64,000 bases of DNA from Zea mays (lineage: Eukaryota; Streptophyta; Magnoliopsida; Poales; Poaceae): the NCBI RefSeq assembly GCF_902167145.1, contig NC_050097.1, forward strand, positions 226,195,034-226,259,033, given 5' to 3'. The notes under the pieces are model-generated. The model saw nothing but the letters and a program-made list of their open reading frames with translations. It did no database searches and was not told the origin of the DNA. Position numbers and translations under genes: made by a program. How positions within the stretch are numbered: the stretch's first letter is position 1; each line of letters starts with the position of its first letter. Positions 9,891 to 20,730 of the stretch are shown piece after piece.

Positions 9891-11449
9891 CACTACTGGA
9901 ATCGGCCTCTTTGTCGAGTGTCAAAACACTCAGCGAAGACTATACCCTTTTTTATTTGTTTTTACTATTCCATCTAAACAAACAAAAGATATATCACATA
10001 TATATCACAGATATCACATAATCATCACATAAATAATAGAGACCACATATTTCACAAATCTAACAAGTTTTTCACAAACATTTCTATGTTCATACTAGGT
10101 TTCACCAACATAAGTATTACCAACTATCAAACATAAGTTCAGGACAAGTTTATCACACAAGTCTCACAATCACGGCTAAGCTAATAGATCATCAGCGAGG
10201 TGGGTGCCTGAACTGGTGCGGCAATGGGCTAGGCGATCCATGAGGGTTGTTGGATGCTACCTCAGATTGTCCCTACACAGAGAAGAGATTGCATTTGTTA
10301 TACTAGATAAATATATATCATGCAGGACTAGAATTTTGATACTCACATGAGTATGGAACTGAGAAGGGTCAACTTTAGGGAACAACGGAGGTGGTGGAGC
10401 AAAACCCTATGCGGCGCCAAGGCTCTGCATGTACTGGAACATCTCCGCCATCCTCGCCTCCATCTCCTGTCGTTTCCTCCTCTCTTCTTATAGCTAGGCC
10501 TATAATATTCCAACCCAATGTTATAGTAACTCAAAGAGAAGGTATATAACTTAAGGAATGACAAGTTACATAAGTACTAACCTGGAGTTGTTGTATCTGA
10601 TTATGTGAGCTATCCTGCCGAGGTCGTATGGCTGGGCTCGAGCTCGTGCTCCTACCTAAGACAGAGTGGGAGTGGACGACGAGTCGATTGCCCCGTCGGC
10701 AATCCAGTACCACCCATGTATCTTGCCTCCTCCGACCCTCATGAGGACATCTTCGTCGATGTCCTCGGTCCTCATATCATAATCTGGCCCATGGACCTCC
10801 TGTGCCATGGCGGTGTACTCATGAAGGCGGTTGTAGACGGCGGGGTTGCTATACGCCTCGGGCCCGTCATCCGGGTTGTAGGTGACGTCAGACGTTGCCT
10901 TGCCCTTGTGGGCCATAGCATAAACCGAGAAGATGGAGCAAGGCTAGCCACTATGTGACACCGACTGCAAGAAAACCAATGAGATAGTTAGAAATAATAT
11001 CTAATCCAGTATTATATACCTAAATAAAAAAGAGGGTGTACCCATGCTTCTGCATATTTGCCTAGGCTGCGGCTTCCTTGGTGGTGGGAGGGACCTTGCA
11101 TCATTAGACGTCGTTCCCGGCTAGCGTTGTGCGCCTTGTCCCACTCAGGCGAGCACCACCAATCCACCATCTGCTCCCAGCACTGAGGATGTGCAGCATA
11201 ACAATAAGGAATCATCTACAAAGTAAAACAAGTACACTGCATATTAGAATATAAAATTAAGGAAATTTTTGTCACGGATATTAAAGTGATGTATTTACCT
11301 GCAAGTATTGGTCCCTGGTCAACGACATGGTTCGGGCTTCCTGCTTGGTCACCTTCTCCCCAAGGACGGAGCTGTGGTAGCTAACGATGGCCTGGATTCG
11401 TGCCTCGTAGTGCATGTCCACGACTGTGATATAGTGGCCCATGGGATGG
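9891..11449 (-). mobile_element. Second CACTA transposon, one end plus gene
   Basis: CACTACTGGAATCGGCCTCTTTG at 9891 is a typical CACTA terminus. It faces into a minus-strand pseudogene of the second CACTA gene type. The other terminus is not found: the element is cut at 11450 by a Cassandra-type LTR and then by further LTRs. It belongs to a different subfamily from the element ending at 8393, whose terminal sequence differs. Confidence 0.72.
10192..11449 (-). pseudogene. CACTA second gene (Ptta/En-Spm, Transposase_24-like), five exons
   Basis: Exons inferred from GT-AG borders and family motifs: 11449-11299 (MHYEARIQAIVSYH...LTRDQYLQ), 11215-11042 (AAHPQCWEQMVDWWCSPEW...QGPSHHQGSRSLG), 10964-10582 (MAHKGKATSDVTYNPDDGPE...VLMRVGGGK...IADGAIDSSSTP), 10499-10347 (MEARMAEMFQYMQ helix then prolines) and 10272-10192 (tail, TGA stop). 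The protein is of the plant CACTA accessory transposase type. In-frame stops occur in the third exon (near 10945) and in the fourth (after SLGAA), and the 5' exons are missing beyond the inserted LTR at 11450. The exon structure is well preserved, so decay is moderate. Confidence 0.75.
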
Positions 11450-11728
11450 TGATGTCCTGGCCCAAGGCTTAATAGAATTAATAGAGTATTCATACCAACA
11501 AGGTGCATCTTCTTTTTTGGAAGCCTATCTCGAAAGAACCTCCAAGTTAAGTGTGCTTGGCTTGGAGCAATTTGGAATGGGTGACCGACTGGTAAGTTTT
11601 CTCGGGTGCGCATGAGTGAGGACAAAGTGCGCACAAAAGACTCGTGTTGGTCTGTGGGGATAATATATGATCCTAGCGAGCTGCCAGGAGTAAGTACCGC
11701 CGGTCTAGGGATTGGACGGGGTGTTACA
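11450..11728 (+). mobile_element. Cassandra-type LTR carrying a 5S rRNA-like domain
   Basis: A 279-bp LTR ending in CGGGGTGTTACA at 11728 and followed by an iMet primer site. Positions about 11485-11613 follow 5S rRNA: CATACCA (11491), CAAGTTAAGTGTGCTTGG (11543-11560, the box A/intermediate region) and GGAATGGGTGACCGACTGG (11574-11592, the box C region), then CTCGGGTGCGCA. Length, 5S domain and primer type match Cassandra terminal-repeat retrotransposons in miniature. The 5' end TGATGTCC is degenerate, so the left border is approximate. It is not counted as a functional 5S gene: the middle (CTTCTTTTTTGG) and several control-region bases differ from 5S rRNA. Confidence 0.82.
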
Positions 11729-11888
11729 AGTGGTATCAGAGCCGACCCTCGAGGTTTCAAGGGCGTGGGTGGGTTAGGGGTTCGGGTATATGGCGCATGG
11801 CGCATGTGGGCCCAGAGTGTCACATGGCATGGCTTATGACGACACTAGACACACAGACGTGGCTAAGAGGGGAGGTTCCTGGATTGGG
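11729..11888 (+). mobile_element. Primer site and truncated interior of the Cassandra-type element
   Basis: TGGTATCAGAGC at 11731-11742 matches the 3' end of initiator Met-tRNA, the usual reverse-transcription primer. About 145 bp of non-coding interior follows and ends abruptly at 11888, where a minus-strand LTR begins with TGTCACAACCC. The second Cassandra LTR is absent. Confidence 0.7.
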
Positions 11889-14393
11889 TGTCACAACCCA
11901 ACCAAGTTATCGAGCCCACGTACACCAATCCTTGCACTCAAGGCCTTGGATGGATATGTAAGTGAATCAGATAACTTACTTGGGGTGCCGAGTTTCGATG
12001 AACTCGTTCATTCCCAAGGACCATTCACCATAGTTGCAAATATTACAATAACCCGACAAGAACATAAACTTTAAATACAGGAGTTGAGCGGAAGACTTTA
12101 TAATAAGATAATATACATCAGCAGACTTTTAAAGTATACAAACCAAGTAGTATGTATTATTATTACATGCCCGAGGTAGATTCAAGTGCTAACTTATTAC
12201 AACACCTGGGAAGAAGCCATCTTCCCACAGTACACACATAATAAACATAAACAAAAGTAAAAGCCTACGTGTGAGTTTAGCAAAACTCAATGGTGTTAAT
12301 AGTCTCTCCTGCAGCAACAATGGGAATAAAACCCTGAGTACGCAATTACTCAGCAAGACTTATCTAACTAAAGAAAATACTCTCAAGGGTATGCTGGTTT
12401 GTTGGGAATCAAGGTAAAGCTTATCAAATTTCAAAGACTTATTTTTGCAGAAAAGCTTACTAATAGTGGATCCTTATGCCAAACTTTTACTTCATAAATT
12501 AAGTACTTTTCTTGATTCTAGATTTGCCTGATCTAGATCATTCACTTGTCCTACACTAGCTTCATTTTAGCATCTTTAGTTTCACTTATTTTCTACGATG
12601 AAGGTCGAAGATCCAGTTTTCATATCCGAGAAGTTCGGCGATCCGAATCGATTAATACCCAGCTGGGGATCTCCAACCACACGACATATGTAGCACTTAA
12701 CCCTTGCATATGTCAACTCGCCCATGGGTTTCTCAAGACCAGAACGGGTCCCTGCCAACCGAGAGCTCAGTACCCCACCATCCAGCCTCTTGCCAAGTGG
12801 ATACACGATACTCTCGCCATCTCTCCACTCCCATTGTGGGCCGACCTTTCTGGTATTGGTCCAACCGAGGCTAAGCTTACCCATGATGAGGCATGTGTCC
12901 ACTTAAAGGGTCCTAGATCAGCAGGCCAACAATCATACGGTCCTTAAACGACACAGACGGGCGACCTTTCCTACTCAACGTCTGGTCTCAAATTAAACTA
13001 TTTCTGAAAACCTGGTACTTGTCAGAGGTACCCTACTGAAATGATGAAGTCATCAAGGCCTTTGATACCTTTATCATTCCAGCCCCTTTTTCTTTGTAAA
13101 AACATGATTCATATATCGAAACATTTTGGTCCTAATCTATGAGCATACTAAGCAAATCTAGCTTTTCAAATCAGGTATCAAGGATGATAATCAATAGTTC
13201 AAGGAAGTTATGCAACAAAGGTTTAATCATTTAACTCCTATTACCTAATGCAGCATATAAGTGATAAAAGTTTAAAAACAACAAGGAGGTGGCAAATGCA
13301 CCGGGGCTTGCCTTGATGAGGAGGAGAGTCAGGCTCTTCTACTAGGATATTGCAGTTAGCAGCAAACCCTATTGGGGCACCTTCTGGAGGACTTTCAGAG
13401 ACAACTTCAGTTGGAGAAGTTTCAGATGTAGGAGCAGACTCCTTTTCCACTTCCACTTCAAATTCTTCTTCTAGGTGCTCTACAAGTCAATTAGAAGTAT
13501 ATGAATTCTCATGTAATGATATGCTATGCAAATTGTCATTTAGAGAGAGGTGGAAAGCTCACATATTCTTAACTAAGGTTTTGACAATTACACTCATGTT
13601 TCTAGGTAATATAGTCTTTGCCTAAAAGGATCAAATTAAGCTTACTTTAGAAAATCAGAGAACTATATATGTTCTAGTTGGTCATTTGTCTGTTTAACAC
13701 TATGTATAACTCAAGTTTGATCTAGCCCTAATTTAGTACCAAAGTTTAGGGTTTTAAATACTTATACTTAGCTAGGTTCTAGTCCTTTGGGCAAATCAAC
13801 TTCAAACAGGCTCAAATTTTAACCAATAGCTATTCTAAGGGTATATAATCTTGCCACAAATTTTTATGATTTTTGAACCTAGGGTTTTATTTCTAAAATT
13901 CTAAAAGGCTTGGTTTGAGCATCTTTAAATGCTAAATAATCCCAGGCTTGGGATAACAATCTTGAAACTATTTTTATTAATTACACTGTGTTTTTAGGTG
14001 TCTAGCAAAATTAGTCTCATGATTTTATTAATTTTCCACTATTTTCTATAAATTTCCTAAGCTGACAGTAAAAAGAAAAAAGAAATGATGAATAGTATTG
14101 GGCCGAATCTAGCCCAAGTCAGCCCGCGATAGAAGAAATGCACGAGCACCCGTGCCCGTGTTATAGATTTGCACGAAGGCCCCTAGGTATTTGAATAACC
14201 AGTAAAGAACCCTAGGTACTATTCATGTGTCTCACTAACATTTGTGCAAAGACCCCTGGACTTTTGTTTCTTCATAACCCATCCTTCAGAAAGCTTCGGT
14301 AAACAACTACCTCGTCCTTTTTAGGAAGAGGAACTGTAGTTTCCCCACCAATCCTCAGTATGGAAACATCATGGAAATATTTACCTTTCATAA
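11889..14393 (-). repeat. Truncated long LTR (F), minus orientation
   Basis: It begins on the plus strand with TGTCACAACCCAACCAAGTTATCGAGCCCAC and shares a sequence outline with the LARD-like LTR at 40094: the AACCAAGTTATCG start, the 'AAAACCCTGAGTA..TTACTCAGCAAG' block (12330), the 'CCACACGACATATGTAGCAC' block (12676) and 'GCACCGGGGCTTGCCT' (13298). The expected opposite end GGGTGTTACA is missing. It stops where another LTR starts at 14394. No gene is seen; the open frames are short and unlike known proteins. Confidence 0.55.
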
Positions 14394-14856
14394 TGTCATG
14401 GAACCTCCCAAGATATTAGGCCCCCTACGGATGTCCTTGTCCCAAGGACCTTAGACAGTCATGCAGGTGCACCCAATAGCTCGACAGGACCTAATTCCTG
14501 TATCTCCTTCACATCTCCCAAGAGTGTTCATCCCATATCACAGACATTACATACCATCGGAGTAAAAGCGGAAAGAGTTACAATAACTTCATTTACATTC
14601 ACAGGTACAATATAGAAAGAGTCATTATTACAATATACGGGTTCAAGTGCTTCAACTTATTACATCACCGGAAGGTAGACACCTTCCATAAGTTTACTTA
14701 GTTTTCTTCCTCCTTCTTTGGGGCAATCTTGGAACAGAAGCAGCAATACTCTGTAGTTTCATCACCTACAACAACATGGGTTCGAAAACCGTGAGTACAG
14801 AGTGTACTTTCGCAAGTCTTACCTGACCAAAAGAAAGGACTCTCAAGGATATGTTG
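14394..14856 (-). repeat. Truncated LTR (G) related to F and the LARD-like LTR
   Basis: It starts TGTCATGGAACCTCCCAAGATATTAGG, parallel to the TGTGGCAGAACCTCCAAGTTATCGGG start at 40094, and contains the same CGTGAGTACAGAGTG...CAAGTCTTACCTGA...GACTCTCAAGGATATG block. It is cut at 14857 by the start of LTR A. The remaining part was not found in the window. Confidence 0.5.
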
Positions 14857-17800
14857 TGTAACACCCAAGATTTTATTTTGGGAGCTAGGAAGATTCTCCA
14901 AAGATTTCAAATTAAAGTACCTTTTAATAATAACTCTCTTGTTCATAAAGTTACTTCTCCAAAACATATATATATAATAAAGATTTATAAATATCCCCAT
15001 TTGATTTTAATTATTCCTTTGTAAAGTATATATATTTGTAAGTGCTTTCTAAAGTATTTCATGCACTAGAAATGTATCTTTCTTAAAAGGACACTTATTT
15101 CTTTATGCAAAAGTGTTATCTAAATAAATAGAATGTATGATAAAAGAATAGTTCTACTGCATGTCATGTTGTGGTTTTGTTTGTACATTCAATCCAAGTT
15201 TGAACAAGTGAAAACCAAATTTGAATCAAGTTGGAACATAGGAATAAAAGAAAAAATTAGAAAAGGAAAAAGTGAAGCATTATACGCTGGTGGGCCAAAA
15301 CCCCTTGTCCCGGCCCAAACCCCTTCCCTTTTCCCCTCCACCGACGGCCCACTTCTCCACTCCCGCGCTATCCACCGCACGACCACAGAAATGTGGGCCC
15401 TAGCGAGTCAGCCACCCAACCCGTCTCCACGCGCCTCATCGCGCACGCTCTCACTCTGCGCTAACTAACGGTTGGGGCCCAATGGTCAGCTCCCTTCTCC
15501 CCATCTCGGTAGCAACAGATCGCCGACTTCCATGCGGCGCTGGCGGTAATCCGTTGTGATCTATCCCCCTTCCCCCTTGGTTCGGACTCGGTCCCTTCCG
15601 GTGTGTAAAAGTCAGGCCCCATAATGTCCTTCACCATAGACGAAGGGAGCCCATGGCGCCATCGCATCGCTTGGAATGGGGGAGGTGAAGCCGCCACCAT
15701 GGTTCGTCATCTCCGCCTCCGCTCGGTGTCCATGGAGGGGTCAGGGAGAATCACCAGTGTGTGTGGTTTGTGATTGGGCAAGAGCTTGACCGCGGAGGCC
15801 ATCAGTGTCTAGTGAATTGCTCGTTGAAGTACCGGCTCCATCGCGGTCCCGCGTATTGTTGTGTTTGGGGTTCAACGTTGTGGATTTACTGGTAATTGCT
15901 ACCTTTACTCATTCGCCCTACTTCGTATTGTGTATTGCACCTATCCATTCGTGATTTATTACACCACTGGCACCTATGCACATCACGTTGGCAAGCTTGG
16001 GGCGTTGCCCTATTTATTTCTCCGTGTCGTCCTGCCGGAGGTGGACGAAAGGGCGACCGTCGTTGGATTTGTGATGAACGACGGAGAATGAGCATAGAAT
16101 ACATGTTTAGCTTGGGGCTTGCACGTCATTGATCAGCTAACGGTCGGGTCAGATTGGATTGCGATCTCATCAAACCGGTATGGAGTCCGGACCCTCAGAT
16201 CATGATCGGGTGGTTCTGGCTAGATGATGTTTCATTAAAACACAACCATTAGATAGTGATCGGGTGGCCCAAGTGGCGTACCTGTTCGTGTGGGTGTGGA
16301 TCTAATCATAGCCGCTGATCCACAATTGGATGACTCAGGCGCGTCCAAGTTACACAAAGCGGTATATTTTCATAAGAGACCCTAGGTTTTTATCAAATCA
16401 ACCCGCCATCCGCAGACATTATAGAATCATTTCAATAGAGTCATTTTTCTTGTGTAAAGAACCCTGTGGATTCCAATATTTGTGTCTGCAGTCTAGGGCT
16501 ATTAGGACTATTCAGAATTAAATCAGAAAATGATTTTTAGTATAAAAATAATTCTAGAAACATGTTTAATTCATATTTAATTCATTTTAACTCCATTTTG
16601 ATACGTTCTAACTGCATTAAGTTCATATTAATATTGTTTATCATCTAGTAACCTTATTTTGTTATGAAACATATGATTAAAATTATGCTCATAATTTGAT
16701 TTAAATCTAACACTTAAATCTTCAGAAAACATAACTGTTTAACCGTAACTTCGAATTTAGTGATTCTCGAACCTAGGATCTCGTTACAACACATAGAACA
16801 TTATTATGTAGTTTGTTCTTATGTTTGGTGTGATGTTAATTTTTCCTATGCCATGTTTATTTGTATTGCTACAAATAGCAGCGAGGTTACGAGTCACTTG
16901 AAGACCAAGTTGGTACCTGGGAATCTCGAGTCTAAGGCAAGTTGTGCCCTTGATCACTTTTCTCTACCTAATAATGTTCTTGTTAATCATTGTGACATGC
17001 TCATGTTAAATTGATGGGACCTAATAGGTTTCCCTAGCATTGTTTATCCCCACCTTACAAATAGATGAACTATTAGGTAGATTTGTTATTGCTCTACCTG
17101 CTTTTGGGAAATTAATGTTATATTCATGTTCCAATTATGTTGTTGTTTTAATTATTGTTCATGATAAGATCATTATGTTAATTGGAACATGGAGAACCAC
17201 CCGGGAAAATAGTGCTACCATAAGGGTGGAATGGGACGCCCTTGATCAAGTAATTAGGAAAGCTAAGGAGAGATTACCTTACCCGAAAGGGGCAAGCTGG
17301 GAGTCGTTGCTGCTAGAGTATAGCAAGGTTCTTGGGTCGAACTGCTGCGATGGCAGTTCGAACGAGGGATTCCTATGCTTCCTTCGTCCTAAAACAGTAG
17401 TGGGTATTCTCGAACTAGTGGAACTTTGGAAAGGCATCGTAGTGCTACCCTGCGTTGCTTCGTTGGTAGAGATGTATGGGGGTCCGATCAACCCCATGGC
17501 AAATGGGTAACACGACTTGTGGGTAAAGATGTGCAGCCTCTGCAGAGTATAAAACTGGTATATCAGTCATGCTTGACCTGCGGGGGGTAAGACAGCTCCC
17601 GGGTATTGTATTAAGAAGAAGACCTTCTCACACAGGTCAAGAAAACCCCTGAACCCCTGCCCCACCCATACACAGCGGCATCGAAGCCCATGTGAGAACG
17701 ACCACGACCGGTGCTGAGCCTTAGACCTGTGCTTTGGCGTGGGACAGACGAGGGGATTTTTTTAACCACAGCCTAAAATTCGCTCCCACGGCGAGTCGAA

Positions 17801-18445
17801 CCCAGGACCTGAGGAGTGCTACTCAGACCACCTAACCAACTCAGCTAGATGCCCTTTCGCGTATATCAGTCATGCTCACGGTCATGATCGGCTCGGACAC
17901 TCACATGATTAACCTATGGAATTAAACTTAATTTTTCATATGCATTGCATCGCGGGTGTTATTATCAATTGTGATCTCTTATTTTAATTGGGTTGGTATC
18001 TACTTATACCTAGTAACTGCTAATAAAATATTGACCAACTCTAAAAGCAATGCTTAGCTTTAACCATCTCCTTTGGTAAGCCTTACACTTCACATGAGCT
18101 CCCACCGTTGGTGAGTTCATGCACATTATTCCCCGCAACTTGTTGAGCGATGAATGTATGTGAGCTCACCCTTGCTATACTCACATTCCCCCCCCCCCAG
18201 GTAAAGAACAAGTACCACAAGATGAGGCGCATGAAGGATGCTGTGATGAGTTTGTGAGTGGTCTAGGTCGTCGTCTCCCAGTCAACTTTGGGTTGCTAGA
18301 TCGTTGTCTTCGTATGATGTAATTATTTAACTATTTTGTACCGAACCCCATTATATATTAATGATGTGACATTCATTTCTGTACCATGAGTCATCATATG
18401 TGTGAGACTTGATCCTAGCACACATTTGACTTCACGCCCAGAAAT
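14857..18445 (+). repeat. Long LTR A of a Ty3/Del-Tekay-like element (with SINE)
   Basis: It starts TGTAACACCCAAGATTTTA and runs to GACTTCACGCCCAGAAATC at 18445, lacking the last about 11 bp (expected end GGTGTGACA). Without the 303 bp contributed by the SINE and its duplication it is about 3.29 kb, the same as LTR B, to which it is inverted. Frames within it (for example 17040-17510) have a counterpart in LTR B (29998-30384), because the LTRs are homologous and not because a protein is known. A C-run lies at 18188. The long LTR and iMet-type primer site are typical of the Del/Tekay lineage. Confidence 0.72.
17574..17861 (-). mobile_element. tRNA-derived SINE (ZmSINE2/3-like), 288 bp
   Basis: On the minus strand from 17861 it reads GGGCATCTAGCTGAGTTGGTTAGG with a perfect polymerase III box A (TAGCTGAGTTGG) and, about 35 bases on, box B GGTTCGACTCG. 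The body ends in a CTTCTTCTTAATACAATACCCGGG tail, similar to 3' ends shared with plant L1 LINEs. A 15-bp target duplication, TATATCAGTCATGCT, flanks it at 17559-17573 and 17862-17876. LTR B lacks this insert. Confidence 0.82.
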
Positions 18446-18464
18446 CTGGCTCTGATACCACTTC
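18446..18464 (-). other. Primer-site remnant at the A/B inverted LTR junction
   Basis: On the minus strand the end of LTR B (GGTGTGACA) is followed by GAAG and TGGTATCAGAGCC, an iMet primer site. Immediately after that the sequence turns into LTR A in the opposite direction. Only about 19 bp of interior separate the two inverted LTRs. Confidence 0.75.
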
Positions 18465-19049
18465 TGTCACACCTGGATTTCCGGGCGCAAAGTCAAATGT
18501 GTGCTAGGATCAAGTCTCACACATATGATGACTCATGGTACATAAACTAATGTCACATCATTAATATATAATAGAAATTTGTATAAAATAGTTAAATAAT
18601 TACATCATACAAAGACAACGATCCAGCAAGCCAAAGTTGACTGGGAGACAACGGCCTAGACCACTCACGAACTCATCACAACATCCTTCATACGCCTCAT
18701 CCTGTGGTACCTATTCTTGACCTAGGGGGAATGTGAGTACAGTAAGGGTGTGCTCACATATGTTCATCGCTCAACAAGTTGTGGGGAATAATGTGCATGA
18801 ACTCACCAAAGGTGGAAGCTCATGTGAAGTGTAAGGCTTACCAAAGGAGATGGTTAAAGCTAAGCATTGTTTTTAGAGTTGGTCAAAAATTTATTAGCAG
18901 TTACTAGGTATAAGTAGATACCAACCCAATTAAAATTAACACCCGTGATGCAATGCATATGACAAATTAAGTTTAATCCCATAAGTTAATCATGTGAGTG
19001 TCCGAGCCGCTCATGACCGTGAGCACGGCTGGTATACCAGTTTTACACT
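18465..19049 (-). repeat. LTR B of element E1, first segment (3' end of LTR)
   Basis: Plus-strand TGTCACACCTGGATTTCCGGGC at 18465 is the complement of the LTR end. The segment mirrors LTR A back to about 17540 and is interrupted at 19049 by the GC-rich Ty3 element. The LTR resumes after the ACACT target duplication at 29950. Confidence 0.75.
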
Positions 19050-19548
19050 TGTCGGGGACCATAATTAGGGGTACCCTCAAGGCTCCTAATTCTCAGCTGG
19101 TAACCCCCATCAGCATAAAGCTGCAAAGGCCTGATGGGTGCGACTAAGTCAGGGATCAGTCCATTCGAGCGACTCGATCACGCCTCGCCCGAGCCTAGCC
19201 TCGGACAAGGGCAGCCGACCCCGGAGGATTTCCGTCTCGCCCGAGGCCCCCCTCCAACGGCGAACATATTTCCGGCTCGCCCGAGGCCCTGCCTTCGCTA
19301 AGAAGCAACCCTGACCAAATCGCCGCACCAACCGACCAAATCGCAGGAGCATTTAATGCAAAGGTGGCCTGACACCTTTATCCTGACGCGCGCCCCGAGC
19401 CGGCAGAGCCGAAGTGACCGCCGTCACTTCGCCGCTCCACTGACCGGCCTGACAGAAGGACAGCGCCGCCTGCGCCACTCCGACTGCGGTGCCACTTGAC
19501 AGAGTGAGACTGACAGGCAGTCAGGCCCGGCCGAAGGCACCATAGGAA

Positions 19549-19890
19549 GCTCCGCTTCGCCCGACCCAGGGCTCGGACTCGGGCTAAGTCCCGGAAGACG
19601 GCGAACTCCGCTCCGCCCGACCCAGGGCTCGGACTCGGGCTAAGTCCCGGAAGACGATGAACTCCGCTCCGCCCGACCCAGGGCTCGGACTCGGGCTAAG
19701 TCCCGGAAGACGGCGAACTCCGCTCCGCCCGACCCAGGGCTCGGACTCAGGCTAAGTCCCGGAAGTCGGCGAACTCCGCTCCGCCCGACCTAGGGCTCGG
19801 ACTCGGGCTCAGCCCCAGAAGACGATGAACTCTGCTTCGCCCGACCCCAGGGCTCGGACTCCGCCCTGGCCTCAGCTGACGGCCTCCGCC
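19549..19890 (+). repeat. 56-bp tandem repeat inside the LTR, about six units
   Basis: The landmark CCGACCC recurs at 19561, 19617, 19673, 19729, 19785 and 19841, a strict 56-bp spacing. Each unit holds GCTCGGACTCGGGCT and CCGGAAGACG. The same array lies in the 3' LTR (from about 28850) and in the partial LTR at 63600-63900. It sits upstream of the TATA box, where LTR enhancers often lie. Confidence 0.85.
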
Positions 19891-20359
19891 TCGCCCGACC
19901 CATGGGCTCGGACTCGACCTCGGCCACGGAAGACAGACTCGACCACGGCTTCGGAGGAGCTTCCACATCGCCCAACCTAGGGCGCAGACCAGCCACGTCA
20001 ACAGGAGGCGCCATCATCGCCCTACCCCAAGCTGACTCGGGCCGCAGGAAACAAGACCGGTGTCCCATCTGGCTCGCTCCGCCAGATAGGCAATGATGGC
20101 ACCTCGCATACTCTGTGACGACGGCGGCTCTCAGCCCCCTTACGGAAGCAGGAGGACGTCAGCAAGGACTCAACCGCTCCGACAGCTGTCCCTCCGCCAG
20201 GCTCCATCGCTCCTCCGACGGCCACGACATCACACCAGCTGGGTGCCAAAATCTCTCCGGCTGCCACAACGGCATGTACTTAGGGCGCTAGCTCTCCTCC
20301 GCTAGACACGTAGCACTCTGCTACACCCCCATTGTACACCTGGATCCTCTCCTTACGCC

Positions 20360-20367
20360 TATAAAAG
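20360..20367 (+). promoter_or_regulatory. TATA box of the 5' LTR
   Basis: TATAAAAG in the context TTACGCCTATAAAAGGAAGGACC. The identical site in the 3' LTR is at 29641. It probably directs transcription of the retroelement RNA. Confidence 0.7.
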
Positions 20368-20670
20368 GAAGGACCAGGGCCCTCTTAGAGAAGGTTGGTC
20401 GCGCGGGGACGAGGACGAGACAGGCGCTCGCTTGGGGCCGCTCGCTCCCTCTCCCGCGTGGACGCTTGTAACCCCCTACTGCAAGCGCACCCGACCTGGG
20501 CGCGGGACGAACACGAAGGCCGCGGGATTCCCACCTCTCTCACGCCGGACTCCGGCCGCCTCGCTCTCCCCCCTTCGCGCTCGCCCTCGCGCTCGACCCA
20601 TCTGGGCTGGGGCACGCGGCGACATTCACTCGTCGGCCCAGGGACCCCCCCCGGTCTCGAAACGCCGACA

Positions 20671-20690
20671 GTTGGCGCGCCAGGTAGGGG
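20671..20690 (+). other. Primer-binding site of the GC-rich Ty3 element
   Basis: GTTGGCGCGCCAGGTAGGGG directly follows the LTR end, the position of the tRNA primer site. I have not assigned the tRNA. It is clearly not the TGGTATCAGAGC iMet type used by the Del-like elements nearby. Confidence 0.55.
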
Positions 20691-20730
20691 CCTGCTGCGT
20701 GTTGACGAACAGCTTCCCGTCAAGCTCCAG

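Larger units (their letters stand above)
19050..20670 (+). repeat. 5' LTR of the GC-rich Ty3 element
   Basis: 1621 bp, TGTCGGGGACC to AAACGCCGACA. It contains a 56-bp tandem array (19549-19890) and a TATA box at 20360, about 310 bp before the end, so the last part is the transcript leader. The open frame that seems to begin at 20395 starts on TTG inside the LTR. The true gag ATG is at 20731. Confidence 0.88.

Noticed and set aside
11485..11613. A 5S rRNA gene
   Set aside because: Only parts of the 5S sequence are matched, and it sits within an LTR with a primer site after it. A Cassandra-type LTR explains it better.
17040..17510. 156-codon frame with a similar minus-strand frame at 29998-30384
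   Set aside because: The similarity follows from LTR A and LTR B being homologous. Both lie in LTR sequence and match no protein family I know.
19549..19890. Regularly spaced repeats that could suggest a CRISPR array
   Set aside because: The units are contiguous 56-bp tandem copies without unique spacers, inside a eukaryotic LTR.
20395..20730. Apparent N-terminal extension of gag from 20395
   Set aside because: It starts on TTG inside the LTR and crosses the LTR end and primer site. The first ATG of the frame is 20731.
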